DNA of 64,000 nt from Desertimonas sp963772825 (GTDB lineage Bacteria > Actinomycetota > Acidimicrobiia > Acidimicrobiales > Ilumatobacteraceae), in NCBI GenBank assembly GCA_963772825.1, contig CAVYYX010000009.1, positions 62,001 to 126,000 of the forward strand. The letters are read 5' to 3'. Made by a program: the position numbers and the translations under genes. Below are positions 9,405-17,598 of the stretch, in pieces (position 1 is the first letter of the stretch; each line of letters opens with the position of its first letter). The notes beneath the pieces were generated by a model. It had not been told where the DNA came from. It saw only the letters and a list, made by a program, of their open reading frames with translations, and made no database searches.

Positions 9405-9764
9405 TCAGTCGTCGTACGTGCTGAAGAACCGCGACCACCAACGACGCTTGCGGCGCGCCGCGTCCTGCTCGGCGTCGACCTCGGCGCGGATGCGATCGCC
9501 GATCTCCATCAGATGGTCCTCGGCCTCGTCGAGGACTGCCGCAGCGCTGCCGTCGGCGACCGACTTCGGCTCGTCGGGGGTCGGTGGCGTGACCAGCGAG
9601 CCGTGGGTCCACGACCGGTCGGCGAGGCGGCGTTCGTACGCCGGGCACTCATCGGGACAGCGCCACGGCGCGTCGGGAGCGAGGTCGAGGTCGCACTTGC
9701 GCACGGTCTCACCGTTGCGGTACGTGCGGCTCTCGAAGTGCTTGCACTCCGTGCGCATCGGCAT
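9405..9764 (-). CDS. Small cysteine-containing protein of unknown function
   Basis: 119 residues, not recognised. The N-terminal 45 residues hold four cysteines (C7, C24, C36, C40) in the pattern TECKHF...KCDLD...RCPDECP, which could bind a metal or an iron-sulfur centre. The C-terminal half is charged and ends in RRKRRWWSRFFSTYDD, a basic, aromatic tail that could touch a membrane. It lies 17 bases upstream of the importer operon on the same strand and may be co-transcribed. Codon use looks like real coding DNA. Confidence 0.7.
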   Translation of the reverse strand: MPMRTECKHFESRTYRNGETVRKCDLDLAPDAPWRCPDECPAYERRLADRSWTHGSLVTPPTPDEPKSVADGSAAAVLDEAEDHLMEIGDRIRAEVDAEQDAARRKRRWWSRFFSTYDD

Positions 9765-9792
9765 GCGCCCAGCGTACGGCCCCCAACCATCG

Positions 9793-9840
9793 ACCGATGG
9801 GTGTTTGGGGGACGGAACGGTCCCCTAAACACCCATCGGT
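9793..9840. repeat. Palindromic repeat family A, copy 1
   Basis: 48-base inverted repeat: 21-base arms starting ACCGATGGGTGTTT around a six-base loop (GGAACG). One position is mismatched between the arms here. It overlaps the end of the HxlR-type regulator gene and provides its last codons and TAG stop. Four more copies are at 17161, 41834, 44246 and 58922. It could form a very stable hairpin in RNA from either strand. Confidence 0.93.
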
Positions 9841-10490
9841 GCGGTCTCGATGGCCGGGAACAGATCGAGGAAGCGCTCGGCGACGGCGTGGTCGCCGTCG
9901 ATGCGCAGGTCGTCGGCCGATTCGGCGTCGCCGAGCGGGCGGATGCCGAAGGCGACCTGCTCGAGCGTCGTCGGTTCGGTCGTGATGACCGCCGCCGGCC
10001 GTTCAGCGGCGCCTCGCCGTATGTCGAGACCGCCGGAGCCGATCGTCACGGCGAACGTGGCGGTGGCGAAGCGGATCTCGACGACCCCGAGATCGGTGGC
10101 GGCCGAGGCGTCGAAGCCGTTCTTCAAGGCGAGCATCGCCGCATCGCATCCGATGGGAACCTCGTGGGGGAAGGTCGGCGAAGCCGCCCCCCACCGCTGG
10201 AGCCCCATGAGGATCGGCTCCAGCTCGGCACCCCACGCGGTCAGCTCGTAGATCATCGTCGACGCCGGAGGGGGCAGACGTCGGCGGCGCACGATGCCCG
10301 CTGCTTCCAGCTCACGCAGCCGCTGCGTCATCACGTTTGGGCTGGCCTGGGGCAAACCAGCGGCGAGGTCTGAGAAGCGCTGCGGTCCGAACAGCAGGTC
10401 GCGCACGATCAGCAACGCCCAGCGCTCACCGACGAGGTCGAGGGCGTGGGCCGAGGAACAGCCGTCGCCATAGGTCCGCATCGTCGCCAT
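9825..10490 (-). CDS. HxlR-family regulator with SCP2-like C-terminal domain
   Basis: 221 residues. Residues 1-95 are an HxlR winged helix (CSSAHALDLVGERWALLIVR, then GPQRFSDLAAGLP and MTQRLRELEAAGIVRR). The C-terminal 100 residues resemble the small SCP2/sterol-carrier fold often fused to this family (VTTEPTTLEQVAFG type segment). The last residues APMGV and the TAG stop are encoded by the family A palindrome, suggesting the original end was replaced or extended. It is divergent from an MFS gene with an 80-base shared promoter region, its likely target. Confidence 0.87.
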   Translation of the reverse strand: MATMRTYGDGCSSAHALDLVGERWALLIVRDLLFGPQRFSDLAAGLPQASPNVMTQRLRELEAAGIVRRRRLPPPASTMIYELTAWGAELEPILMGLQRWGAASPTFPHEVPIGCDAAMLALKNGFDASAATDLGVVEIRFATATFAVTIGSGGLDIRRGAAERPAAVITTEPTTLEQVAFGIRPLGDAESADDLRIDGDHAVAERFLDLFPAIETAPMGV

Positions 10491-10569
10491 GCCACGAGCG
10501 TAGTGACATTGGTCCTAGTTCCGCAACAAGTACTTGCCTTTTCCTACTATTTCCTCCTACTTTAGGAGT
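10491..10569. promoter_or_regulatory. Divergent promoter region with palindrome CAAGTACTTG
   Basis: AT-richer 79-base gap between the HxlR regulator and the MFS gene. It holds the perfect palindrome CAAGTACTTG at 10527-10536 and two similar tracts TCCTACTATT and TCCTCCTACT just downstream. A candidate operator for the adjacent regulator; no -10/-35 boxes could be assigned with confidence. Confidence 0.5.
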
Positions 10570-11820
10570 ATGACTGAACGGCTCGCTCCACTCATCGCCG
10601 CCTTCTTCTTCGGTGGCGTCGCCCTGTGGGTCCCGATCGAGAAGTTGTTCCTCGACGACATCGGGTTCACTCCTCAGACCATCGGTGTGATGGCCGCCGC
10701 CTACGCCGCCCTCGTTCCGCTCCTCGAGGTCGTGTCCGGGATCCTCGCCGATCGGTGGAGCCGTCGCGGCGTGCTGGTGATCGGCAATCTCGGCGCCTTC
10801 GCCAGCGTGCTGATCGGCGGTCTCAGCGACAGCGTCTGGATGTACGTCGTGGCGGCGATGTTCCTCGGTGTGTACTTCGCGATGCAGTCCGGCACGTTCG
10901 ACGCGATCGTCTACGACACGGTGCTCGAGGAGACGGGGTCGAGCGACCGCTTCGAGTCGGTGGTCGGCCGGGTCCGCATGGCCGAGAGCGCGTCGCTGAC
11001 ACTCGGTGCGCTGGCCGGCGGGGTGCTGGCGGCGGCCACGGCGCCCCGGGTCACATATTTCGCCACGCTGCCGTTCCTCGCCGTGTCGACGATGTTCCTG
11101 CTGCGCTTCCGCGAGCCGCGCTTGCACGAGGTCGCCGAGCGCCATTCGCTCGGTGAACACGTGGCGATCACCGTACGCGCGCTGATCCGGCAACGGCGCC
11201 TTCTCCCGATTGCCGCCCTGTTGATCCTCACGGCGTTGCTCACGCAAGCCGTGTTCGAGTTCGGCCCGCTGTGGCTCGTCGATGCGGACGCCTCCGCCGG
11301 GTCGTTCGGTCCGGCGTGGGCGGCCCTGATGGTGTCGCTCGGCCTCGGCGGCCTGCTCGCCGGGCGGGTCCATTTCGAGCGGTGGCCGTCCTTGGTGATC
11401 GTGTCCGTCGTTCTCGTCGGCGGCGGCCTGACGCTCGTACTCGCCCACAACCCGGCCGTCGCCACGACCGCCCAAGCCGTGCTCGCCCTGCTGGCGATCG
11501 CCATCGGCATCTACCTCACCCGCCTGCTCCACGACGCCATCCCGTCCGACATCCGATCGGGGGTTTCCTCGACGGTCGGGGCGGGGAGCTGGATCGTGTT
11601 CCTGCCCTTCTCCCTCACGTTCGGGGCGGTCAGCGAACGCTGGGGAGTGCACACCGCCGGAGCGATGATCCTCGGCATCGTCGGCGCCGTGATCGCCCTG
11701 CTCGTCGTTGTCGTCGTGGGGGCCCGCCGCGGCGACCTCGTCACCCTCGAGCCAGCGGCCGAGCTCGAGGTGGCCGAGGAGGTCGAGGCGGTAGTCGCCT
11801 ACGAGCGGGCCGCGGCCTGA
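10570..11820 (+). CDS. MFS transporter
   Basis: 416 residues from the ATG at 10570 (AGGAG lies directly before it, an unusually tight spacing; a longer start at 10534 would use TTG). About twelve hydrophobic segments, with the MFS loop 2-3 motif as SGILADRWSRRGVLVIGNL. The C-terminal tail is acidic (ELEVAEEVEAVVAYE). The first helices (LIAAFFFGGVALWVPIEKLF) resemble drug/metabolite-type MFS carriers, but the substrate is unknown. It is divergent from the HxlR regulator, suggesting inducible efflux. Confidence 0.88.
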   Translation: MTERLAPLIAAFFFGGVALWVPIEKLFLDDIGFTPQTIGVMAAAYAALVPLLEVVSGILADRWSRRGVLVIGNLGAFASVLIGGLSDSVWMYVVAAMFLGVYFAMQSGTFDAIVYDTVLEETGSSDRFESVVGRVRMAESASLTLGALAGGVLAAATAPRVTYFATLPFLAVSTMFLLRFREPRLHEVAERHSLGEHVAITVRALIRQRRLLPIAALLILTALLTQAVFEFGPLWLVDADASAGSFGPAWAALMVSLGLGGLLAGRVHFERWPSLVIVSVVLVGGGLTLVLAHNPAVATTAQAVLALLAIAIGIYLTRLLHDAIPSDIRSGVSSTVGAGSWIVFLPFSLTFGAVSERWGVHTAGAMILGIVGAVIALLVVVVVGARRGDLVTLEPAAELEVAEEVEAVVAYERAAA

Positions 11821-11841
11821 CCGTTCGGCGACGGCAGGCGA

Positions 11842-13521
11842 TCAGCGACCGGCGACGGGCGCCGGTGAGACCTCGCCGGCGTTGAACGCCGCCTCGTCCG
11901 GCTCGACCTCGACACCCATGCCGGAGACCTCCAGCGAGCCACGGTCCGAGGGCAGGAACTTGTAGACGAGGATGGCGGCGATCGCCACGACCACGGCGGA
12001 CACCGCTGTGGCCACGCCGAGGCCGTCGACGAAGGCGTGCCGCGCCGTGTCGACGACGCCGTCGGGAACGAGACCCTGCAGGTTCAAGCCGATGACACCG
12101 CCGAGACTGCCTTCGGCCTCGGCGCGGACCGCGGCGGGGAGATCCGACACCGCCGCGGCGACACCGTTGGCGAACTGGCTGGTGACCAGCGAGCCGAGCA
12201 CCGCGACACCGAGGGCACCGCCGAGCTCGCGGGTCGTGTCGTTGGTCGCCGAACCCATCCCGGCACGGTCGCGGGGAACGGCGGCCATCAGCTGAGTGGT
12301 CATCGGCGTCATCGTCATCGCCATGCCCGCGGCGAGGAAGAAGATCACGAAGAGCATCGTCCAATAGGGCGTGTCGACGTCGAAGAACAGTCGCGTGCCG
12401 ATCATGCCGATGGCGACGGAACTGAGACCGAGCGCCCCGACCTTGTTGGCGCCGAAGCGGCCGACCAGCTTCGGGGTATTCGGGGCGACGACCATCATCA
12501 CCGCCGAGAACGGCAGCAGGCGCAGTGCGGCACCGAGCGGGCTCCAGCCGATGACGCCCTGGAAGTACTGGGCGAGCATGAAGAACGACCCGAACATGGC
12601 GAAGAACACGAGCGTGATGCCGCCGGACGACACGGCAAACCGCGGGTTCTTGAACAGCCGCAGCTCGAGCATCGGATGGCGGTTGTGCCACTCCCACAGA
12701 CCGAAGGCGACGAGGAGGATCGCCGAGGCGCCGAACCACAGCGCCGACTCGACGCTCACCCAGCCGTGGTGCGGTCCTTCGATGATCGCGTAGATGAGGG
12801 ACCCCAGGCCGAGGATCGACAACACGGCGCCGACCGGGTCGAGTGGCGTCTCGCCGGCGTCCTTCGACTTCGGCACGAGGACGTACCCGGCGGCGATCGC
12901 CGCCACGATGATCGGCAGGTTGACGAGGAACACCGAGCCGTACCAGAACTGCTCGAGGAGCAGCCCCGAGGCGACCGGGCCGACGGCCGCGCCGGCGCCG
13001 GAGATGCCGGCCCACACGGCGATCGCCTTGGCCCGCTCACGAGCCGGGAACACGTTGGCGAGGATCGACAGCGTCGACGGCATGACGAAGGCGGCCCCGA
13101 CGCCCATCACGGCGCGTGAGGCGATGAGCAATCCGGACGTGTCGGCGAACACGCCGAGCAGCGAGCCGAGCCCGAAGATCACGAGTCCCGCTTGGAGGGC
13201 ACCTTTGCGGCCGAACCGGTCGCCGAGCGCCGCGGCGGTGAACAGCAGGCCGGCGAACACCAGTCCGTAGGCGTCGACGATCCACTGGATGTCGGTGTTC
13301 GACGCCCCGATCCCGCCGTCGGCGGCGGGCATCTGCAGCGTCGGCAAGGCCACGTTGAGCACGGTGTTGCCGATGATCACGATGATCAGCGACGCGCACA
13401 GCACCGCCAGGGTCTTCCATCGGCGGGCGTACACGACCGGGTCGATACCGTCGAGATCGTCGTGCTTGATCGCTACGGCTTCGTCTCGTTGAATCGCATC
13501 TGTCACGGGAGTCACATCCAT
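11842..13521 (-). CDS. MFS drug efflux transporter, DHA2 (EmrB/QacA) type, 14 helices
   Basis: 559 residues, the usual length for 14-helix DHA2 pumps. The first helix region LAVLCASLIIVIIGNTVLNV leads into the motif VALPTLQ, and DAYGLVFAGLLFTAAALGDR with FGRKGAL is the conserved loop. SRAVMGVGAAFVMPSTLSIL is the motif C antiporter signature. It likely expels organic toxins by proton exchange. It is transcribed away from a TetR gene at 13606; a 17-base palindrome lies between them, so the TetR probably represses it. Confidence 0.93.
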   Translation of the reverse strand: MDVTPVTDAIQRDEAVAIKHDDLDGIDPVVYARRWKTLAVLCASLIIVIIGNTVLNVALPTLQMPAADGGIGASNTDIQWIVDAYGLVFAGLLFTAAALGDRFGRKGALQAGLVIFGLGSLLGVFADTSGLLIASRAVMGVGAAFVMPSTLSILANVFPARERAKAIAVWAGISGAGAAVGPVASGLLLEQFWYGSVFLVNLPIIVAAIAAGYVLVPKSKDAGETPLDPVGAVLSILGLGSLIYAIIEGPHHGWVSVESALWFGASAILLVAFGLWEWHNRHPMLELRLFKNPRFAVSSGGITLVFFAMFGSFFMLAQYFQGVIGWSPLGAALRLLPFSAVMMVVAPNTPKLVGRFGANKVGALGLSSVAIGMIGTRLFFDVDTPYWTMLFVIFFLAAGMAMTMTPMTTQLMAAVPRDRAGMGSATNDTTRELGGALGVAVLGSLVTSQFANGVAAAVSDLPAAVRAEAEGSLGGVIGLNLQGLVPDGVVDTARHAFVDGLGVATAVSAVVVAIAAILVYKFLPSDRGSLEVSGMGVEVEPDEAAFNAGEVSPAPVAGR

Positions 13522-13560
13522 CTACGCAGCTAGTTGGGCGTCATCAATCATTTTGATCGC

Positions 13561-13577
13561 TACGCTATCGTAGCGTA
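13561..13577. promoter_or_regulatory. TetR operator palindrome
   Basis: TACGCTATCGTAGCGTA: perfect seven-base arms around TCG, lying between the divergent efflux pump (start 13521) and the TetR gene (start 13606). Position and symmetry fit an operator through which the TetR protein represses both genes. Confidence 0.85.
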
Positions 13578-13605
13578 AGTTGCTCGAGAAAGTGACAGGT
13601 GCCAC

Positions 13606-14187
13606 GTGGCGAGACCACGCAGTGACGAGGCCCGGCGCAAGGCGCTGGAGGCCACCAGGGACCTGATCGTCGAGAACGGCGTCACCAGCCTGACGATCGA
13701 GGACGTCGCCGCCCGCTCTGGTGTCGCCAAGACCACCATCTACCGCCACTGGCCAGAACGCGCTTCGCTGATCGTCGATGCGGTCAACGCGATGTTCGAG
13801 CACCTACGCACCCCCGACACCGGAACGCTGCGCGGCGACCTCGAGGTGTTCTTCGGGGCCGTCATGCGCACGGATCTGTCGGGCAACGTCGGCCAGATCA
13901 TGCCGTCGATCATCGAGGCCGCCGGGCGCGACCCGGAGATGGCCTACCTGCTCGACCGGATCGGCGGCGAACGCGAGCGAGTGTGCCGCACGATCATCGA
14001 ACGGGCGCTGGAGCGCGGGGAGATCCGTGAAGCGGTCGCCGGCCTCGACCTCGATGCGCTGGTCGGCGTGACCGTCGGACCGATCGCGTTCCAGAAGATC
14101 GTGCGCCGTCGCAAGCTCACCCCGGAGTACGTCGAGGCCTGCCTCGATGTCGTGGTCACCGGCCTGACGCGCCCGTCGGGGCACTGA
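13606..14187 (+). CDS. TetR-family transcriptional repressor
   Basis: 193 residues from a GTG. The N-terminal helix-turn-helix is clear: ARKALEATRDLIVENG-type helix 1 region, then SLTIEDVAARSGVAKTTIYR and HWPERASLI. The C-terminal domain (EVFFGAVMRTDLSGNVGQIM and beyond) is the TetR_C_33-like ligand and dimer region. Neighbouring DHA2 pump and the palindrome at 13561 suggest a drug-responsive repressor that senses the pump's substrate. Confidence 0.93.
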   Translation: MARPRSDEARRKALEATRDLIVENGVTSLTIEDVAARSGVAKTTIYRHWPERASLIVDAVNAMFEHLRTPDTGTLRGDLEVFFGAVMRTDLSGNVGQIMPSIIEAAGRDPEMAYLLDRIGGERERVCRTIIERALERGEIREAVAGLDLDALVGVTVGPIAFQKIVRRRKLTPEYVEACLDVVVTGLTRPSGH

Positions 14188-14194
14188 CGCGAAC

Positions 14195-14216
14195 GAGGGG
14201 CGCTTGCGCGCCCCTC
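14195..14216 (+). terminator. Hairpin terminator after the TetR gene
   Basis: Perfect nine-base stem GAGGGGCGC / GCGCCCCTC around TTGC, starting eight bases after the TetR stop. There is no T tract, as is usual for terminator-like stems in high-GC actinobacteria. Confidence 0.7.
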
Positions 14217-14438
14217 GCCCGAACACTGACTTGGGACCAACCGAGCGGTTTGCTGCCGGCGGAACGACTTCCGGCGGCTCGATTGGCGGAGGTTGGCGGG
14301 AATTCGCCAGCCGTTCAGCGTGACCGCCTAGCGGCCAACCACCTCCAGGGTCCCGAAAAGTTCATGCATCGTGTTGGACCACCTCCTCCCTCTGGTGCGT
14401 CCATTCAAGCACAAGCGCGTCGCCGTGGTGCGGCGCGT
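14217..14438. other. Gap with two imperfect inverted repeats, no gene seen
   Basis: No convincing frame. It contains an imperfect hairpin (GCCGGCGGAA...TTCCGGCGGC, 14255-14278) and a wider pair (GGAGGTTGGC at about 14288 with GCCAACCACCTCC at about 14334-14346). Both may belong to the end of transcription of the convergent TetR and VOC genes. Confidence 0.5.
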
Positions 14439-14810
14439 TTACTCCTCGAGCACGGAGAGGATGTTGCCGGAGGGGTCGGTGAACCAGGCGATCGGCGGGC
14501 CGTCGGGGCCCCGGACGATGCCCTTGTCGTCCTGGCCGAAGCCGTCGTAGCGCTCGAACGTCACGCCCCTGGCGGCCAGCTCGTCGACGGCGGCATCGAT
14601 GTCCGGCACCGGGAAGTTGAGGATCGTGTACGTCGCCGGTACGTGATCGGCCTTGGGATAAGCGAGCGTGTCACGGCCGCCGGCGAGGTGCAGGTTGAGC
14701 AGCCCGTGCTCCTCCGTGACCTCGATCCCGAGGACGTCGCCGTAGAACTTCCTGGCGGACTCCACGTCCTTGACAGCGAAACCACTGAACGCCTTCGTGT
14801 TGCGGAACAT
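14439..14810 (-). CDS. VOC (glyoxalase/bleomycin-resistance fold) protein
   Basis: 123 residues from ATG 14810, chosen for the AAGGAGG eight bases upstream. It has the VOC fold: AFSGFAVKDVESARKFYGDV opens the first beta-alpha-beta-beta-beta module, and IAWFTDPSGNILSVLEE closes the second. A metal-binding Glu is plausible near the C-terminal strand, but the activity is not predictable; the family includes glyoxalases, dioxygenases and antibiotic-binding proteins. It lies 29 bases after the P450-like gene on the same strand. Confidence 0.85.
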   Translation of the reverse strand: MFRNTKAFSGFAVKDVESARKFYGDVLGIEVTEEHGLLNLHLAGGRDTLAYPKADHVPATYTILNFPVPDIDAAVDELAARGVTFERYDGFGQDDKGIVRGPDGPPIAWFTDPSGNILSVLEE

Positions 14811-14839
14811 CGGATCGACCTCCTTGCGTGAACTACTCA

Positions 14840-15739
14840 CTACCGACTGTCGGGCGGCGGCGAACTCATCGCCATGAGCGGCAGGTTCACCGGGCGGCCG
14901 TCGTCATCGCACGTGACGGCCGTGAGGTCGACCCGGTAGCCGGCGGACGCGACAGCGGCGACCATGCCCCGCACGATGTGCGTGGCCAACTGCTGACCCG
15001 GGCATTCGTGCGGCCCTGCGCCGAACGGCAATCCCGCCGTACCGATCTCCACGGTGACGGCGGTGCCTGCGTCGATCGTCCGGTCGTCCACCGTGGTGCC
15101 CACCGCAGCCACGCGTCGTGTGCGCGGCACGGCCGGGACGGGCCGGCCAGGCGTGACCGTGGCGAGCAGGGTCGTGGCGAACAGGGCGGCGGAGGCGTCG
15201 AAGTTCTGGTAGAGCATCGACAGGATCGGCACGGGATCGGCCAGGTCGGCGGCGAACCGGCCGGTCAATCGGTCGACCGCCGCGTCGGTGTCGGCCGTTG
15301 CTGGTTCACCGCGGCCGATCACCCGTACCATCGCTTCGACGTCGGCGACGATGCCGGCGAGGTCGTCGGTGACACCGAGACAGACGGCCAAGGTCTCGGT
15401 GGGCACGGAACGAGCGATGGTTTGGGCGGCGTCGATCGTCGGCCCGACCAGCCGAACGGTCGTGTGCTGTGCGGCGGCGGCCTCGGCGCCGGTGACGTCG
15501 ACTCCGTCGATGGCGGCAACCACGGCGAGTCGTCGCGGCGGATGGTCGCCGGGCCGGCTGAAGCGGGCCATCGCTCGGCGCAGGCGGAGCGTCGAGCCGT
15601 CGGAGGGATCGTCGCTGTCGGGCGGCACGAGTGCCGGATCGTGCAGCGCGGCGACGATGTCGGCAGCGCTCGAAAGGGTGATCGGCGACGGTGTCAGCCG
15701 ACCGATCCCTCCATCTGCAGCTCGATCAGCCGGCTCCAC
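14840..15739 (-). CDS. Very short cytochrome P450-like protein
   Basis: Up to 299 residues against about 400 for a P450. The haem-ligand loop is intact: PFGAGPHECPGQQLA (FGxGxHxCxG). Before it, PRTRRVAAVGTTVDDRTIDAG looks like the strand region that follows the ExxR helix, but the roughly 40-residue meander between this and the haem loop is missing. No clear AGxxT oxygen-activation motif is seen. The first in-frame start is GTG 15739, inside the end of sufB, so the true start is uncertain. The neighbouring ferredoxin could be its electron donor. Confidence 0.7.
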   Translation of the reverse strand: MEPADRAADGGIGRLTPSPITLSSAADIVAALHDPALVPPDSDDPSDGSTLRLRRAMARFSRPGDHPPRRLAVVAAIDGVDVTGAEAAAAQHTTVRLVGPTIDAAQTIARSVPTETLAVCLGVTDDLAGIVADVEAMVRVIGRGEPATADTDAAVDRLTGRFAADLADPVPILSMLYQNFDASAALFATTLLATVTPGRPVPAVPRTRRVAAVGTTVDDRTIDAGTAVTVEIGTAGLPFGAGPHECPGQQLATHIVRGMVAAVASAGYRVDLTAVTCDDDGRPVNLPLMAMSSPPPDSR

Positions 15740-17094
15740 TCGACGGCGTACTCCATCGGCAGCGTGCGGGTGATCGGCTCGATGAACCCGTTGACGACCA
15801 TGCTCATCGCCTGCTCCTCGGAGAGCCCGCGGCTCATGAGGTAGAAGAGCTGCTCGTCGGCAACCTTCGACACCGTCGCCTCGTGGCCGATCTGGGCGTC
15901 GCGCTCACCGACCTCCATCACCGGGATCGTGCGACTCTCCGAGTCGTCGTCGAGGATCAGGGCGTCGCACTGCACGTGCGACTTGACGCCGGTGGCGCCC
16001 TTGTCGACACGAACCAAACCGCGGTAGGTCGTGATCCCGCGGTCCTTGGAGATCGACTTGGACACGATCTTCGACGAGGTCTCGGGCGCCGCGTGGATCA
16101 TCTTGGCGCCTGCGTCCTGGTGCTGGCCGGCGCCGGCATAGGCGACCGACAACACCTCGCCCGTCGCCTTCGGCCCCATCAGGTACACGCTCGGGTACTT
16201 CATGGTGAGCTTGGAACCTATATTTCCGTCGATCCATTCCATGTGGCCCTCGGCTTCGACCTTGGCCCGTTTGGTGACCAGGTTGTAGACGTTCGGGCTC
16301 CAGTTCTGGATCGTCGTGTAGGTGACCCGGGCGCTCGGCTTGACGATGATCTCGACGACCGCCGAGTGCAGCGAGTCGCTCGTGTACACCGGTGCAGAGC
16401 ACCCCTCGATGTAATGCACCTTGGAGCCGGCCTCGGCGATGATCAACGTTCGCTCGAACTGCCCAGCGTTCTCCGAGTTGATTCGGAAGTAGGCCTGCAA
16501 CGGCATCTCCACGTCGACGCCTTCCGGGACGTAGACGAACGAGCCACCACTCCAGACGCTGGAGTTGAGGGCGGCGAACTTGTTGTCGCCCGGCGGGATG
16601 ACGGTGCCGAAGTACTGCCTGACGATGTCGGGGTACTCGCGCAGCGCGGTGTCCATGTCGCAGAACAGGATCCCCTGCTTCTCGAGCTCCTCGCGGTTGC
16701 GGTGGAAGACGACTTCCGACTCGTACTGCGCGGTCACGCCGGCGAGGTACTGGCGCTCGGCTTCGGGGATGCCGAGCTTCTCGTAGGTCGCTTGCATCTG
16801 GGCGGGCAGTTGGTCCCACTCGTCGACCTGGGCGGTGGCCGGCTTGAGGTAGTAGTAGATGTCCTGGAAGTCGATGTCGGGCATGTTGACGGCGAACCAG
16901 GGGGCCATCGGCTTGCGGTCGAACGTGCGCAGGCTGCGCTTGCGGAAGTTGGCCATCCACCGCGGCTCACCCTTCCACCACGAGATTTGATCGACGACGC
17001 CCTCGTTGATGCCCTTAGCAGGGGTGAAGGCGTACTCGACCTCATCGCTCCATCCGAGCTGGTACTTGCTGAGATCTAGGTCGAACGACGTCAC
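15694..17094 (-). CDS. sufB: Fe-S cluster assembly scaffold protein SufB
   Basis: 466 residues, the normal SufB length. GTG start at 17094 with GGAGG six bases upstream. Characteristic segments are ISWWKGEPRWMANFRKRSLR, YVPEGVDVEMPLQAYFRINS, AEAGSKVHYIEGCSAP (conserved Cys) and NLVTKRAKVEAEGHMEWIDG, ending with FIEPITRTLPMEYAVEWSRL. SufB builds Fe-S clusters in the SufBCD complex. Here sufC, sufD, sufS and sufU are not adjacent, which is odd because actinobacterial suf genes usually form one operon. Neighbours are a ferredoxin and a P450-like gene. Confidence 0.95.
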   Translation of the reverse strand: MTSFDLDLSKYQLGWSDEVEYAFTPAKGINEGVVDQISWWKGEPRWMANFRKRSLRTFDRKPMAPWFAVNMPDIDFQDIYYYLKPATAQVDEWDQLPAQMQATYEKLGIPEAERQYLAGVTAQYESEVVFHRNREELEKQGILFCDMDTALREYPDIVRQYFGTVIPPGDNKFAALNSSVWSGGSFVYVPEGVDVEMPLQAYFRINSENAGQFERTLIIAEAGSKVHYIEGCSAPVYTSDSLHSAVVEIIVKPSARVTYTTIQNWSPNVYNLVTKRAKVEAEGHMEWIDGNIGSKLTMKYPSVYLMGPKATGEVLSVAYAGAGQHQDAGAKMIHAAPETSSKIVSKSISKDRGITTYRGLVRVDKGATGVKSHVQCDALILDDDSESRTIPVMEVGERDAQIGHEATVSKVADEQLFYLMSRGLSEEQAMSMVVNGFIEPITRTLPMEYAVEWSRLIELQMEGSVG

Positions 17095-17160
17095 GACGCT
17101 CCTCCGGGGATTAGCACTACCGCCATAGTAACAATTCCCGGCGCCAACCGCCCGAGGACG

Positions 17161-17208
17161 ACCGATGGGTGTACAGGGGACCGTTCCGTCCCCGAAACAC
17201 CCATCGGT
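17161..17208. repeat. Palindromic repeat family A, copy 2
   Basis: Same 48-base layout with loop CGTTCC. The most degenerate of the five copies: three central arm positions no longer pair. It lies between the ferredoxin gene and sufB, both on the minus strand, so it could attenuate read-through from one to the other. Confidence 0.88.
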
Positions 17209-17233
17209 GGTTTGAGGGCCGGCGCCAACACGC

Positions 17234-17536
17234 TCAGACGACTTCGACGCGGGCGGCGATGCGGGCGTCGACGTTGACGTCGAGGGTGGCGTCGACCCGG
17301 TCGTCGATCTCGATGAAGATGCACTCCCCCGGGCACGCCTCGGCGGCATGGATCACGTTGAGCACGTTGCGCCGGCGGACGGTCGCCAGCGAGCCGGCGC
17401 TGCCCGGGTCGTTGAGCGGCACGCCGAACTCGGTGACGTACGCGATGCCGTCCTCGAGCTGGGTGAACACGTCTGGGCAGTGGTCGACGCACAGGCCATC
17501 GCCGGTGCACAGGTCCTGGTCGATCCACACCCGCAT
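17234..17536 (-). CDS. P450-type ferredoxin (3Fe-4S/4Fe-4S)
   Basis: 100 residues. Cysteines C10, C16, C20 and C68 form the single-cluster pattern DLCTGDGLCVDHCPDVF...AACPGEC of the small ferredoxins that feed actinobacterial P450s. The Cys before Pro (C20) would allow a four-iron cluster, whereas many relatives have Ala there and a three-iron cluster. It is the promoter-proximal gene of the minus-strand set that includes sufB and the P450-like protein. Confidence 0.9.
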   Translation of the reverse strand: MRVWIDQDLCTGDGLCVDHCPDVFTQLEDGIAYVTEFGVPLNDPGSAGSLATVRRRNVLNVIHAAEACPGECIFIEIDDRVDATLDVNVDARIAARVEVV

Positions 17537-17598
17537 TGGCGTTGACGGTACCGGTATGTCGACCGAACATCGAGCGCGCCTTCCTTTACGCTCGGGTC

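Noticed and set aside
14217..14438. tRNA or small RNA gene in the gap after TetR
   Set aside because: No T-loop (GGTTCGAATC) or cloverleaf arms; only imperfect hairpins are visible.
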